From: Mucilaginibacter sp. SMC90
Lineage (GTDB): Bacteria; Bacteroidota; Bacteroidia; Sphingobacteriales; Sphingobacteriaceae
Reading direction: 5' to 3'
Assembly: GCF_022811725.1 (NCBI RefSeq)
Contig: NZ_CP094527.1
Location: 5,146,001-5,210,000 of the forward strand
Length of the DNA stretch: 64,000 nt
Below, piece by piece: positions 24,557-34,379 of this stretch (its first letter is position 1; each line of letters starts with the position of its first letter). A program made the position numbers and the translations under genes. Under the pieces are notes generated by a model, which was not told where the DNA came from, ran no database searches, and saw only the letters and a program-made list of their open reading frames with translations.

Positions 24557-27274
24557 TTAACTGTTATTACTTGTGCCGCCCTGCAAGGTGCCAAGGCTGG
24601 TTTTATTCAATATTATCGGGTTGGTTTCCTGGGTGTCATCGTCGCAATCACTTAGCTGGCCCTGCTGATAAACGGTATACAGTTTTTCAAGCACATCAAT
24701 AAATTTGCTGTTCAGTACAGCATCAATTGGCGTATCGGTACTTACCGCGGTATGCTTTGCCGCAAGCCAGTCTTTATAAACACTTTCAAACTCAACCATC
24801 TGATCGTGCCCTATGAAACAAATGCGCGGTAGTATGTGAGCCGGTGTTTCGGTACGGATAAGCCGTTCGGCGTAGGTGCGGAAGGCCGTATTACGTAACC
24901 TTACGCTGTAACCCGGCAGTATCACGCAAATGCGGAAAGAATACGGATCAAGTGGTTCACAATACACGCCATTAGGGTCAAGACAAACGGGCATAAACTG
25001 GTGATGGGTGCTATCGTCGCCGGTATAATCGAATGGCGGGCGCAACAGGATATTTTCAATCACATACATACCTTCCATCTTGAAATCGTTTTGCATAAAT
25101 TTGATGATAAATGCAATCTCGGTTTCGATGGCGGCGGCGCTGAACTCCATGTCATTATGGGTAAGCAGCGTACCGGCCGAATTGGCAATATTATACACAT
25201 ACTTACCTGCAGTAGCTCCCGGACTTAAACGGTAGTTTTCCCTGTCGCAGGCCAGTACGGATACCAGGCCAAGATCTTCATAAGCATCAATTTCTTTCAG
25301 AAAATTGGCGTTACCCTTAAATTTAACTATACCAAGTTGCGATATTGTCCAGTTGTAATGCAGGGCATCGGCCTTGAACAACAGGTAATCCTCAACACTC
25401 AGCTGCTGCATTTTATAATTGGAGAAACCCAACAGCATGGAGATCCGTTTTTCCATACCCGATACATTCACCAATTGCTGATCGGGTGTTTTGGCGTTGT
25501 ACAGATCCATCCCACTGCCCCGGCAAATGCTCATCTGGTCGTAGTCTTTCAAAAAATTGACTTTATGCCTGATAATGTTTCGCTGATAATCCTCACCATA
25601 AATACGGTACATTAAAAAAACATACTCGTTAAACTGCTCGGCAAAGCGGGCCAGTAAATGATCAAGAAATTTATTTTTCCTTTCGGGATAATTATCCTGC
25701 CCTGTTTCCTTAATTACGTCATCAACCGTTTGCTCCCATTGTGCAAAACCATCTAAGAGTTTTTCCGCATCGCGGATACTATTTACCGTATTGCCGAAAT
25801 AAGTTTTACGGATGCTGTCATCGGCTGTAAGCAGGACCCGGGCGTTTGAAAGCTGGGCAAAGTAATTGGCCAGTACCTGGTCGTAAAACAGCAGGTAGCC
25901 TTTCAATTGTAAAGCCAGCGAACGTTGTTCGGTTGTGGCTGTATCGGGCAAGCCCAGCGGTGAAATACCATAATTTTCAGGGAACTGGTTTTGCAGGGTT
26001 TCATAGTGACCGATGTCGCGGTAATCACCTTCGGGTACGGGCAGGTCGACTATCTTTTTCGCCTCCACGCTATCCTGCCAGTCTTTACGCAGTTGGTTTA
26101 GATCGGTCTTTGCTTCAGCCTGTTTCAGCTCAATGGGCACAACATCTTTATAGAATGTAAACGACGAATTGGTTTCGCACAAAACAGGTTTATGGCCATC
26201 CTGTATGCAAAGCAGCCATTCATTTGATTTATAGATCTTGTCGGCAACTTCGCTCTGAGGCGCTGTACAACCACAAAAACCGAAGGAAATGCGTTTCACC
26301 AGCCTAACGCCCTCAATTTCCATAATAATGCGGTACAGATCAGACAGGCGCACTTCGGTCCGTAACTGTGAAGCTGCAAGCTCGGAAGGAATGATGAAAC
26401 CTTGTTTGGCAAATTTGGTATCGATGCCCTGTAAGCTTTCAAAATCAAGTACAGGGCCCTCAAAAATCTCATCAGGCTGCATGCCTTTATCAAGCAGTTC
26501 CTGAAGCAGGTAAAATGTAATATCGGGTGTAAGGTATTGCTCAATATTGAACATGATCTTAGCCCAGATCATTTCAGGATCGGCCTGGGGTTGCAGTTCA
26601 ATTTCGGCGCAAATAACTATTTCCTGGTTTTCAACCGCTTTTACCTGGTCAAGGTCCTCGCATAACTCGCGGAAATAATGATATACCGATTTTATTTGCT
26701 TGATGATATCATCCTGTTTGGCTTTGATCTTAGTTACATCGCCGTCCAGTTCAGGAAAATCTTCAAAATCTATCAGGATATCGTTTATCCCCTTTAAATC
26801 GAATTTAACCTCTTTACCTGTCTGAGCATTTTCGCCGGGTTTTGCATAACGCAGCAGCGGTTTACCATCAGGCTGTTTGTAATTTGCTATAATACTATGT
26901 GGCGATTTTTTGATCCATGCATTACGTACACCATCTATCCGCACAAAAAGCTGGCGGTAATCATCGGGTGTTACCGGGTAGCCGGGCAGTATTTTTATGG
27001 CAGATAAAAACTGCTCATGCATACTGGTGGTATTGTCATTACTAACTGCCAAAATATTTTCAACCGGCAGGGTGATGCGATAATTAAGATCGGTGAGTGC
27101 GTAGCAAAGCATCTCAAGCGTAGTGATACCGGGGTCGTGCACGTTATAATCTGTCCAGATAGCGCTGGCCAGATCGCGGATATGCTGCATGCCTTCGGTG
27201 CGCAAAGCATTATACTCAGGCCCAAGACCCGCATCAATTTGTTTCGATATGGTTAACTCCTCAATCATGGGCAT
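24557..27274 (-). CDS. eCIS baseplate protein, Afp12-like, 905 aa
   Basis: The N-terminal segment AIWTDYNVHDPGITTLEMLCYALTD is characteristic of the second large baseplate protein of Afp/PVC-like systems (Afp12), related to the phage baseplate wedge. The rest is a long soluble protein with no membrane segment. It follows the Afp11-like gene with an overlap. The ATG at 27274 overlaps it by 10 bases, while an ATG at 27268 would give a 4-base ATGA overlap and is equally possible. It should form the baseplate wedge with the 1100-aa protein and gp25. No paralogue is present elsewhere in the window. Confidence 0.85.
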   Translation of the reverse strand: MPMIEELTISKQIDAGLGPEYNALRTEGMQHIRDLASAIWTDYNVHDPGITTLEMLCYALTDLNYRITLPVENILAVSNDNTTSMHEQFLSAIKILPGYPVTPDDYRQLFVRIDGVRNAWIKKSPHSIIANYKQPDGKPLLRYAKPGENAQTGKEVKFDLKGINDILIDFEDFPELDGDVTKIKAKQDDIIKQIKSVYHYFRELCEDLDQVKAVENQEIVICAEIELQPQADPEMIWAKIMFNIEQYLTPDITFYLLQELLDKGMQPDEIFEGPVLDFESLQGIDTKFAKQGFIIPSELAASQLRTEVRLSDLYRIIMEIEGVRLVKRISFGFCGCTAPQSEVADKIYKSNEWLLCIQDGHKPVLCETNSSFTFYKDVVPIELKQAEAKTDLNQLRKDWQDSVEAKKIVDLPVPEGDYRDIGHYETLQNQFPENYGISPLGLPDTATTEQRSLALQLKGYLLFYDQVLANYFAQLSNARVLLTADDSIRKTYFGNTVNSIRDAEKLLDGFAQWEQTVDDVIKETGQDNYPERKNKFLDHLLARFAEQFNEYVFLMYRIYGEDYQRNIIRHKVNFLKDYDQMSICRGSGMDLYNAKTPDQQLVNVSGMEKRISMLLGFSNYKMQQLSVEDYLLFKADALHYNWTISQLGIVKFKGNANFLKEIDAYEDLGLVSVLACDRENYRLSPGATAGKYVYNIANSAGTLLTHNDMEFSAAAIETEIAFIIKFMQNDFKMEGMYVIENILLRPPFDYTGDDSTHHQFMPVCLDPNGVYCEPLDPYSFRICVILPGYSVRLRNTAFRTYAERLIRTETPAHILPRICFIGHDQMVEFESVYKDWLAAKHTAVSTDTPIDAVLNSKFIDVLEKLYTVYQQGQLSDCDDDTQETNPIILNKTSLGTLQGGTSNNS

Positions 27275-30200
27275 GTAGGTATGGTTTTGGTATCAATTAA
27301 ATGTTGCTTTGCCGATACAAGGATGGCCTTTGAATTGCCTGCCTCCAAAACATCGGGATTTGCGGGTCCCGATGCTGTGAAGTACATCTTAAAATCGGTT
27401 ATATAATCAACATAGGATAGCTCTTCGATAAACCGGATCACCACGCTTTTATAAAGCGTACCTCCAAAGTCAATATCTGCATTACGATTATAGGCCCAGG
27501 GTGACAGGTAATTGATCAGATCGGTATTTAGTTTGGCTGCGTACAAATTTTCATCCAGCCCGAAATAAAACTTCACTTTAAAGTCAAGGATCACCTCTTC
27601 ATAATCGGGATTGATTGCCAGCAGATCAACATGCATGGAGTTTAAACCAGCAAGGTATTGGGTAATTTCGCTCAGTGTATTTTTGCTAACCCGAGGCTTA
27701 AATGGGTCGAAACTTATCTGGTTACGGATATCGGGGATAGCCACCACCCTCACACTGCCTGGTGCAACCTCTATATCATCATTGGTATGATTAAGGCATT
27801 TAACCCTGAATACCTGTGGAAACTGTGCCATTACCAGGTGCTCATAATCCCAAATGGTAATTGCACGGTGTTTGTGCCTCAGGCGTTCGCTCACCCGCAG
27901 CCGGAAAGCATCGTCATTTTCAGGAAGGAGCCCTCCGAATGAGGCATAAGGCTGAGTAACTGATTTAATCTGCGGCAGCCTGTCAACCAGTTTGCTGATC
28001 GTACCTGCGGGCAGCCCGGCTTCAAGATGAGAGAGTTCATTATCATTATCTGCAAATTGGGCTTTAGCCGCCTGGATATGCACGTTAACGAATTTGCAAA
28101 CCGAATCAATACTTACAGCGGTTGGCAACTCAACCCCAAGCCAGGTAAGGCTTTGGTTTAAGAATGTATTGTTTGTTGTAGCCCCGTCGGGAATTAAAAA
28201 TTTGATGATCCCTGAACGTAAAAAATCGTTGGTATCATCGCTGATGATGTTGCTTTTATCCAGCGCCAGCCATTCGTTACCTGATAAATAAAACCATTTG
28301 GGCTGAACGGTGTCAGAAAATGAAGGAGCAAGTGCATCTTCACTTCCCTCGGATACCTGGAAAAGGATACTGGCTACCGAGCCGGTTTGCACACCTGCAA
28401 TACCTATATAAAAAGCTGAAAGATCGGGCGCTTGCGGCATTGCTGTTATATTACCGGCAATAAGCCCGTGATATTGTTTTTTTAGAAAAGCATGCTGCTC
28501 GGCCTGGCCAAAGGGAGTTTCATGAAAAAACTGAATATTGTGGTTTATATAATCATTCAACAGCTCCTGATTGTTACTCCCACCGGTTAGTTTATCAATC
28601 TTGTTTGATGCAGAAGCATTGTAATCAAGTTTGAGCGAAGCTATTTCAGGCGTGTAAGGCTCTTTGGGGATAAGTGAGTTACGGGTTGTATCAGTCATTG
28701 CCGCCGCAAACAACCGCGGATACATGCTATGCAGAAAATCGTTTTCTAAACTTATAAGAATATAATTATCCTTTACTGCCGCCGAAAAGTTCTCTGTTTG
28801 GGTTTGTACGGGATTACTTGCCTCCTGAAAGCCAATGAAGCCCATCACCGGAAAAAAAACCTGCATCGGCTGTACATATTGCTGGATCAACGCTTTTTCG
28901 GCCTGGGGCCCAACGTTATGGCTATAACCACCAGATACATTAAAATAAAGATATTTATTAATGAAAGCGGGAGCCGGATTTACAGGGTTATTTGCGTTAT
29001 CGTGCGGAGGAACAATATCAAACGTGTTATTGAGTGTGTTTATTTCACTTGTAACAGGCGATGCCCAGTTACCGTCTTTCATGTAAAAAACGTTAGCTTT
29101 AAAACTGTCCGTGCCAGTTACAGCTCTTGAACCACCTGTATTATCAGCCGATTCGTTGCTTGAGGTAATATCATAACTTTTAGGACTAAATACTGATTTG
29201 AGATAATTTGTACGATATGCCGTGTAGTAACTTTTCAGATCATCCGGCACTCCTTTCCAAATAATATGGGGTGTTATTTTTGTCCACTCTTTCTGAAATA
29301 TCTCTGCGTTGCCGATATAAAGGTTTGAACCTACTTTTGGTAATGCACCAAAGGGGAAAAATGGTTTTGATGGATCAACTTTACCGTTATCGTTTTCTAC
29401 AGCCAGATTTTTCATATCTGTTACAGCCACATCAATCGTAACATCGGTCAGTTTTGCTTTGCTTAAAGCCTGGTACACAGGATAGGCGTCATCCTGAACG
29501 TTCGTTAACAGGCGAATTATCGGAAAATCGGTTTTGTAATTTTCTTTATGAATGGTTTGATCATAGGGTACCACTGCTTTGTCTTTAGCGGGCACATTCA
29601 CTGTAATAACCAGTGTCTGTTGGTTAAGCGTTGTAGGTACTGTTGTGGAAAAGGCTGCCTGAAGCCAGTCTTTTTCAGAAGTTAAGAATACTTTAAACTG
29701 TTTTGCTATCAAGGCTGGGTCAAAAGCGTCAAGACCACTAAAATTTAGTGTCAACGTGATTGTACGGTCTCCTTCGCTCAACAATAATACCTTTGAGGCA
29801 AAAGCAAAACCCATTGAGGCAGTTGGCCAGGTTTTACTGCCGAAAGGGTTCCATTTAGGTACATCGTCCTTAATTGGTGTTCCAAGGCCATCGGCCGAAA
29901 AAGTAACATCGGCATAAGCCACCTTTTTATCTGCCGGCGATTGATACCAGCTTTTCATTGCCGATATAGTGGCGCTGTTTACTGCCAGCTCGGCATTGGT
30001 TTTAAAAATAATGGGTTTAGGTTTCTGGCTTTTATCCTTTCCTGCATCAAGCGCTGTATCTTGCGGCAACAAGTAGCCTGTAAGGTTACGGGCCAGTTCA
30101 AATATCACATGTACCTTATCCGGAACTTCGGGACGGTTACGCAGTTGCAATACCCGCTTAAAATAAAAGTCAAGATGACGTCCGGTAAACTGGTTCAATG

Positions 30201-30567
30201 CATCTTCTGAATGCTGAAGCAGCATAATAAAACACATAAACAAAGCCAGATGAGGCTCAACATCGCTTTTAATGCTTGAATCGGGAAACCCGAGGCCGGC
30301 ATTTTGCATTTTAACGTCAACCTGTTTTAAAAAATCCTGCAACGCTTTTTTATCCTGGATGAAAAACGGTTTCCAATCGCCTTGCGGGTAGTTACTGTCT
30401 TTAAGGGTATAATAGTTTATCTTATCGGCATAAGCAGCCGCGAACGTTAGCCAGTCTTCCATGCCCAATTCTTCAATTGGGGCGCTGGCTGGGTCAAGCG
30501 CTTTCAGAAAGCGCTGTGACTGGCTTGAGCCATCACGTTGAAGCGGATTTTTATCGTTACAGGCCAT
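27265..30567 (-). CDS. eCIS baseplate J-like protein (Afp11-like), 1100 aa
   Basis: The C-terminal part carries the baseplate J/gp47-like signature: LPENDDAFRLRVSERLRHK, then RAITIWDYEHLVMAQFPQ. The N-terminus (ALDPASAPIEELGMEDWL) resembles Afp11-type proteins of Bacteroidota eCIS. The length is in the range of the family's large members. It is soluble and cytoplasmic before assembly, and forms the wedge that links the central spike to the sheath. It begins 9 bases after the gp25 gene ends and overlaps the next baseplate gene, consistent with stoichiometric expression. Confidence 0.88.
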   Translation of the reverse strand: MACNDKNPLQRDGSSQSQRFLKALDPASAPIEELGMEDWLTFAAAYADKINYYTLKDSNYPQGDWKPFFIQDKKALQDFLKQVDVKMQNAGLGFPDSSIKSDVEPHLALFMCFIMLLQHSEDALNQFTGRHLDFYFKRVLQLRNRPEVPDKVHVIFELARNLTGYLLPQDTALDAGKDKSQKPKPIIFKTNAELAVNSATISAMKSWYQSPADKKVAYADVTFSADGLGTPIKDDVPKWNPFGSKTWPTASMGFAFASKVLLLSEGDRTITLTLNFSGLDAFDPALIAKQFKVFLTSEKDWLQAAFSTTVPTTLNQQTLVITVNVPAKDKAVVPYDQTIHKENYKTDFPIIRLLTNVQDDAYPVYQALSKAKLTDVTIDVAVTDMKNLAVENDNGKVDPSKPFFPFGALPKVGSNLYIGNAEIFQKEWTKITPHIIWKGVPDDLKSYYTAYRTNYLKSVFSPKSYDITSSNESADNTGGSRAVTGTDSFKANVFYMKDGNWASPVTSEINTLNNTFDIVPPHDNANNPVNPAPAFINKYLYFNVSGGYSHNVGPQAEKALIQQYVQPMQVFFPVMGFIGFQEASNPVQTQTENFSAAVKDNYILISLENDFLHSMYPRLFAAAMTDTTRNSLIPKEPYTPEIASLKLDYNASASNKIDKLTGGSNNQELLNDYINHNIQFFHETPFGQAEQHAFLKKQYHGLIAGNITAMPQAPDLSAFYIGIAGVQTGSVASILFQVSEGSEDALAPSFSDTVQPKWFYLSGNEWLALDKSNIISDDTNDFLRSGIIKFLIPDGATTNNTFLNQSLTWLGVELPTAVSIDSVCKFVNVHIQAAKAQFADNDNELSHLEAGLPAGTISKLVDRLPQIKSVTQPYASFGGLLPENDDAFRLRVSERLRHKHRAITIWDYEHLVMAQFPQVFRVKCLNHTNDDIEVAPGSVRVVAIPDIRNQISFDPFKPRVSKNTLSEITQYLAGLNSMHVDLLAINPDYEEVILDFKVKFYFGLDENLYAAKLNTDLINYLSPWAYNRNADIDFGGTLYKSVVIRFIEELSYVDYITDFKMYFTASGPANPDVLEAGNSKAILVSAKQHLIDTKTIPTCP

Positions 30568-30576
30568 GGTTAGTTC

Positions 30577-30999
30577 TTATTGGTTGGTAGTTATGCTGGT
30601 AATGTCATTTTTATAATAAGGGAACACGTAGTTATACCTTGAATTAGTGGTACGCACTGTGTAGTTAAGCTTAATAAGCAAGATCCCTTCGTTACCCATA
30701 CTGGTGTCAACTTCGGTGCTGTTAAGCGTTATCCTCGGTTCAAAATACAGTACGGCAGTTTCAATCAAATCTTTGATATAGGTTTTAAGCGTTAGGTTAA
30801 CCGCCTCAAAAACCACCTTTTGCAAATCGCACCCAAAGGTTGGCTGCATAATGCGCTCGCCTAAGCGGGTGGTGAACAGTATGCCCAAACTACTTTCAAT
30901 ATCTGCCTCGTCGGTAAGCATTTCAACTTTGCCGGCGGCCTTGTCAAAGCTTGGCGGGAAACTCCATCCCCTGCCTATAAAAGGTATTTTTGGTTCCAT
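30577..30999 (-). CDS. eCIS baseplate wedge protein gp25/gpW-like (Afp9-like), 140 aa
   Basis: The phage gp25-like lysozyme fold used in contractile baseplates is recognisable from FIGRGWSFPPSF, then DEADIESSLGILFTTRLGERIMQPTFGCDL, the conserved E-R/L-R-P/Q-x-F-G-x core. It lacks lysozyme activity in the family and nucleates sheath assembly on the baseplate. It begins 3 bases after the PAAR gene. The length of 140 is typical. Confidence 0.93.
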   Translation of the reverse strand: MEPKIPFIGRGWSFPPSFDKAAGKVEMLTDEADIESSLGILFTTRLGERIMQPTFGCDLQKVVFEAVNLTLKTYIKDLIETAVLYFEPRITLNSTEVDTSMGNEGILLIKLNYTVRTTNSRYNYVFPYYKNDITSITTNQ

Positions 31000-31002
31000 T
31001 GA

Positions 31003-31293
31003 TCAGCCTCCGATTATTACTGTTGGGCAGCCTAACACTATCGATCCGCCGTGAGCTGTACTATCACCCATGCGGGCGGCGGGTTTCCCCCCTATCAGTA
31101 CTGTTGCCGAGCCCATGATTATGGAATCGGGCGGGCCCACACAGGTACACATATCGCCTACGCATACGGCAGGCATACCGCCAATAAGCACTGTTGGCAC
31201 ACCCGGCCCTATCACAGGCCCTCCTACATGCGGCACAACACCTGTAACCATCGGACATACGTGCATATCGCCTATACGTGCTGCTGCTCCCAT
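31003..31293 (-). CDS. PAAR-domain spike tip protein (Afp10-like), 96 aa
   Basis: Three PAAR-like repeats are visible: ARIGDMHVCP, then VLIGGMPAVCVGDMCTC, then VLIGGKPAARMGDSTAHGG, with His and Cys that can bind the metal at the tip. The protein is only the PAAR cone, with no C-terminal toxin extension. It caps the VgrG-like spike whose gene ends 9 bases upstream. Start at ATG 31293. Confidence 0.95.
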   Translation of the reverse strand: MGAAARIGDMHVCPMVTGVVPHVGGPVIGPGVPTVLIGGMPAVCVGDMCTCVGPPDSIIMGSATVLIGGKPAARMGDSTAHGGSIVLGCPTVIIGG

Positions 31294-31302
31294 TTTTTGT
31301 TA

Positions 31303-33054
31303 TTAATTTATTTGTACAATTGAACCTTTAAGCGCCGCCGTTCCGCTTGATTTTACTTCTACGCTGGCCGATCCTTCGGCCGAAAGAGCGGTATTTGCTT
31401 TAAGGCTTAAATTCATTCCCTCGGCGTTAAAATCCTGCTGGGCTTTAAGCACCAGTTTGCCCTGGGTTTCGATAGTTATGCCATCGCTGTTCATTTTTAT
31501 CGAATTATTATTCTCGTCTTTTAACTCTATCGCTCCTGCGTCTTCATCCATTGTTATCTTTTTTCCGGCAGGAGTTTCGATTGTTACTGATTTTTTATCG
31601 TCATCAAAAACAAGTTTCATTTTGCTGCGGGTTACAAAGCCCTTTTGGTTATTGGCATCGGCTGCAGTTAATGGGGCATTTTTGCTGCTGCTGTTGAGCA
31701 TGCCCAACACCACCGGTTTACGCGGATCACTGTTTAAAAAACCTACCACCACTTCGTCACCAACTTCGGGTAAAAAGAAACTTCCTCTATCTTTACCGGC
31801 ATCCAAAGTGGCTACACGGGCCCAAATCCCCTGATCATCCGGACTGATCACCGGCATGCGTACCAGTATCCGGCATTCGCCGTCCGGGTCGCTTTCAAGT
31901 TGGGTTACCACCCCTATCTGCAACCCCGGAACCGCCTGGATAATTGCCGAAGCAGGTTTTATACTGGTTTCAAACTTTTCGGTAAACCACTGAGGATCTA
32001 AGCCAAACTGAACCTCAAGCTGCCAGTCGCCGGCAGAAACATGATGCTGAATATGGCTTACAAATGCATTGCCGTTAAAGCGATCGCTCAGGTTACTCAA
32101 TTTGATGATCATGCCAGGCTTTACCGTATGAATGCCTTTAAACTTTACCCTGCCCCGTACTTTGGAAAGTACTTGTTTTTGTTTGAGCGCTGTTGCCCAG
32201 GCCTGTAACTCTGGCTGCGAAAGTTTACCACCATGGTTAAGGTGATAGTTATTTTCATTAAATACCCCTGCCAGATCATCAGCAGTCAGGTTTCCGTTTA
32301 ACTCGCCTGATGGCGGGTTAGCATCAACTTTCTCAATTTCCTGCGAAGCAGGGTTCCAGGTACGGCCGGTTATTGACGGAAATTGAATACGTGAATCGAT
32401 CTCGGCATCCAGCTCCAGCATAGTTGCCCCAAATGATAATTCTACAACTGCGCTTCCGCTTATTTCGGGCTTTTTGATGGATATCGTATTATCATCAGTG
32501 TAAACCAGCATCCCATTTATTTCGGCCCGGCCTGTTACAAAATCCCAGTCGGTTGCTTCATATTGTACAAGATCGCTGCTGGTGATGTTCATATCGGCTA
32601 CATCGGCGGTTAAGCCACTGTAAGCACTTGCAACGGTATTAATAGCATCGCTATCCTTCACGTTTTCGCCAAAATATTTACTGTGACGGGCAAGCGTCAT
32701 GGCAATGGCTTTATCACGGCATTCTATGATCAGCTGCGAGCCACTACTGCGTAATTTGATACTATGTTTAATAACCACGCCTTTAAACAGCGTATAATTA
32801 TCTGATTCGTAACCACACAGTATCTCAATGTTTTTACCCGGTATAAATAAGTCGCCGTTGCTGGCGTCAAACTTCTGGGCCGAGGTATCGCCGTCCATGA
32901 TCACCAGTTTGGCAGCAGCTATGCGGTTTACACCTTTATCAATTACAATAGCCTCCACCTGCATAGTACGCGGTATCTCGGCACCCTCAATTTTCACAAT
33001 GTGGGTAACAACGGTAGCTGGCCGGGTGGTTTCTATGGTGCGGCTATCTGCCAT
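31303..33054 (-). CDS. VgrG-like central spike protein (Afp8-like), 583 aa
   Basis: The N-terminal half (to about 370) corresponds to the gp27/phage late control D-like hub domains. The OB-fold region follows (GVVTQLESDPDGECRILVRMP, then FFLPEVGDEVVVGFLN and DPRKPVVLGML, the gp5/Vgr signature). The C-terminal ~130 residues form a beta-prism needle with repeating phrases (ITMDEDAGAIELKDENNNSI). No effector domain is attached. It sits between LysM and PAAR genes, the Afp7-Afp8 order. Confidence 0.94.
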   Translation of the reverse strand: MADSRTIETTRPATVVTHIVKIEGAEIPRTMQVEAIVIDKGVNRIAAAKLVIMDGDTSAQKFDASNGDLFIPGKNIEILCGYESDNYTLFKGVVIKHSIKLRSSGSQLIIECRDKAIAMTLARHSKYFGENVKDSDAINTVASAYSGLTADVADMNITSSDLVQYEATDWDFVTGRAEINGMLVYTDDNTISIKKPEISGSAVVELSFGATMLELDAEIDSRIQFPSITGRTWNPASQEIEKVDANPPSGELNGNLTADDLAGVFNENNYHLNHGGKLSQPELQAWATALKQKQVLSKVRGRVKFKGIHTVKPGMIIKLSNLSDRFNGNAFVSHIQHHVSAGDWQLEVQFGLDPQWFTEKFETSIKPASAIIQAVPGLQIGVVTQLESDPDGECRILVRMPVISPDDQGIWARVATLDAGKDRGSFFLPEVGDEVVVGFLNSDPRKPVVLGMLNSSSKNAPLTAADANNQKGFVTRSKMKLVFDDDKKSVTIETPAGKKITMDEDAGAIELKDENNNSIKMNSDGITIETQGKLVLKAQQDFNAEGMNLSLKANTALSAEGSASVEVKSSGTAALKGSIVQIN

Positions 33055-33060
33055 GACTTA

Positions 33061-33732
33061 CTATTGATTTAATGGAGGGAACTTAACCTTGGTACCTGTT
33101 TTGAGATATCGAAAATCATTAAGGCTGTTTGCCTGGGCTACTTCTATATAATACTTTGAGTCGCCATAAATTTGGTAGCAGAGCAGCGGCAGCGTATCAC
33201 CTTCTTTTATCACCCTTACTTTGGTCAAGTCGGGCGACTGTGCGTTCTCTTTAGCAACCCGTTTCTTATCCTCAACCGAACCAATGAACGAAGCTTTTAC
33301 AACAGCCCGGAGCGGGCGGCCCTGACTATCAAACAACTTATAGCTGATATCCATGGTTTCCAAAGCCCCGTCAAACTGAAGCGTACCCCAATAAATGCTT
33401 ACAAACCTTGGCCGGTGCTTATCGCCCTGGTACTCTATGATGAGCTTTTGCAGGTTGTCGATATCTTCATCAACCCCTAAATCACCGGCTGTAGCGCCAT
33501 TAATTACCCCGGTGCGGTCAAACATCAGCTCGAAATCCATTTTCTGAGGCTCTATCTTGGAGAACTTGGGCAACTTGCCCGATGTTCCCTGTGCCTGTTT
33601 ATCAGAGTATTTGATCTCGATCTTCTGGCTGTAGCTTTCAGGGTTAACCTGCACAAACATGGAGCCTTCCTCATTTTTGCTCTGAGGGTCGGACCAGGCC
33701 ACGATCTTCATTTTGGTTACATTGTCAGGCAT
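33061..33732 (-). CDS. LysM-domain baseplate hub protein (Afp7-like), 223 aa
   Basis: Residues about 170-223 form a LysM domain (IKEGDTLPLLCYQIYGDSKYY, then LKTGTKVKFPPL). The N-terminal 160 residues match the contractile-system hub adaptor (MFVQVNPESYSQKIEIKYSDKQ, EPQKMDFELMFDRTG). In Afp/PVC particles this protein links the tube to the spike. Its ATG shares one base with the stop of the upstream DUF5908 gene (TGATG), and it ends 6 bases before the spike gene. Confidence 0.93.
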   Translation of the reverse strand: MPDNVTKMKIVAWSDPQSKNEEGSMFVQVNPESYSQKIEIKYSDKQAQGTSGKLPKFSKIEPQKMDFELMFDRTGVINGATAGDLGVDEDIDNLQKLIIEYQGDKHRPRFVSIYWGTLQFDGALETMDISYKLFDSQGRPLRAVVKASFIGSVEDKKRVAKENAQSPDLTKVRVIKEGDTLPLLCYQIYGDSKYYIEVAQANSLNDFRYLKTGTKVKFPPLNQ

Positions 33733-33914
33733 CAGCGTTCGTTTTTATTTTTCAAAATCTCCAGTATCTGTTCCACACATTCGGCAATGATATCGTCCTT
33801 ATCACCGCCCCCCCCGCCCTGGCCGTCGCCACCTCCGGAGGGTTTTGAATCCTGTTCGGTAGGGCTTTGGTTTACGCTCACGCGGATATTCAATTCTCTG
33901 ATCTCGATTGGCAT
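33732..33914 (-). CDS. DUF5908 small eCIS protein, 60 aa
   Basis: The start MPIEIRELNIRVSVN at 33914 is the hallmark of DUF5908, a short protein in the Afp6 position of Bacteroidota clusters. A longer reading from 33989 would overlap the tube gene and has no family support. The middle is a Gly-rich linker (about ten Gly) and the C-terminus an acidic helix (DDIIAECVEQILEILKNKN), which could bind a partner. The function is unknown; adaptor or stabiliser in the hub is inference from position. Confidence 0.8.
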   Translation of the reverse strand: MPIEIRELNIRVSVNQSPTEQDSKPSGGGDGQGGGGGDKDDIIAECVEQILEILKNKNER

Positions 33915-33918
33915 AACA

Positions 33919-34377
33919 TCAGGTTTGAAGGGTGTAATACTGATATTGCAACTCAAAACTTTCAATCGCGATGCTGTTTTGCTCGGCATTCAGATCGCTC
34001 AGGCTCCATTTTTTGGGCCAGGCCTGCACAACGTTCCAGGTTAAAAGCGGGTCATGTTCTTCGTTAAGCAGGCTTACGGTAAGGTCTTTAGGTTCAATAA
34101 TAAAATTCTTGAACACATTATTGCACCAATCCATCAGTAACTTAGATTCAGTGATCAGCCCCCTTTTCAGCACCAGTGCCGGAAACTTGGCCCTTACCGG
34201 CAGTGCATGTTCAAAACGATTTTCGCCGCCCTCTTTTTTGGATTCTGTTTCCATCTCCATAGATAAGCCCGATACATTCTGAAAACGGCTGTCGATATCT
34301 TCATCGCCGATGCCCGTAAACACCACCTTAAAGTGAAAGCCTAAAGGCGGATAACCCGATTTAGCGTCGAAGGCCAT
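33919..34377 (-). CDS. eCIS inner tube protein (second copy, Afp5-like), 152 aa
   Basis: This is a gp19-like/T4-tube-family protein: GYPPLGFHFKVVFTG, then SGLSMEMETESKKEGGEN, then LVLKRGLITESKLLMDWCNN, ending in a tube-strand pattern FELQYQYYTLQT. It is homologous to the neighbour at 34380 but clearly divergent, fitting the split between main tube (Afp1) and tube initiator (Afp5). It lies between the other tube gene and DUF5908. Confidence 0.92.
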   Translation of the reverse strand: MAFDAKSGYPPLGFHFKVVFTGIGDEDIDSRFQNVSGLSMEMETESKKEGGENRFEHALPVRAKFPALVLKRGLITESKLLMDWCNNVFKNFIIEPKDLTVSLLNEEHDPLLTWNVVQAWPKKWSLSDLNAEQNSIAIESFELQYQYYTLQT

Positions 34378-34379
34378 GA

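Noticed and set aside
33915..33989. Longer start for the DUF5908 gene (ATG at 33989)
   Set aside because: The extra 25 codons overlap the tube gene and do not match the family, which begins MPIEIREL.
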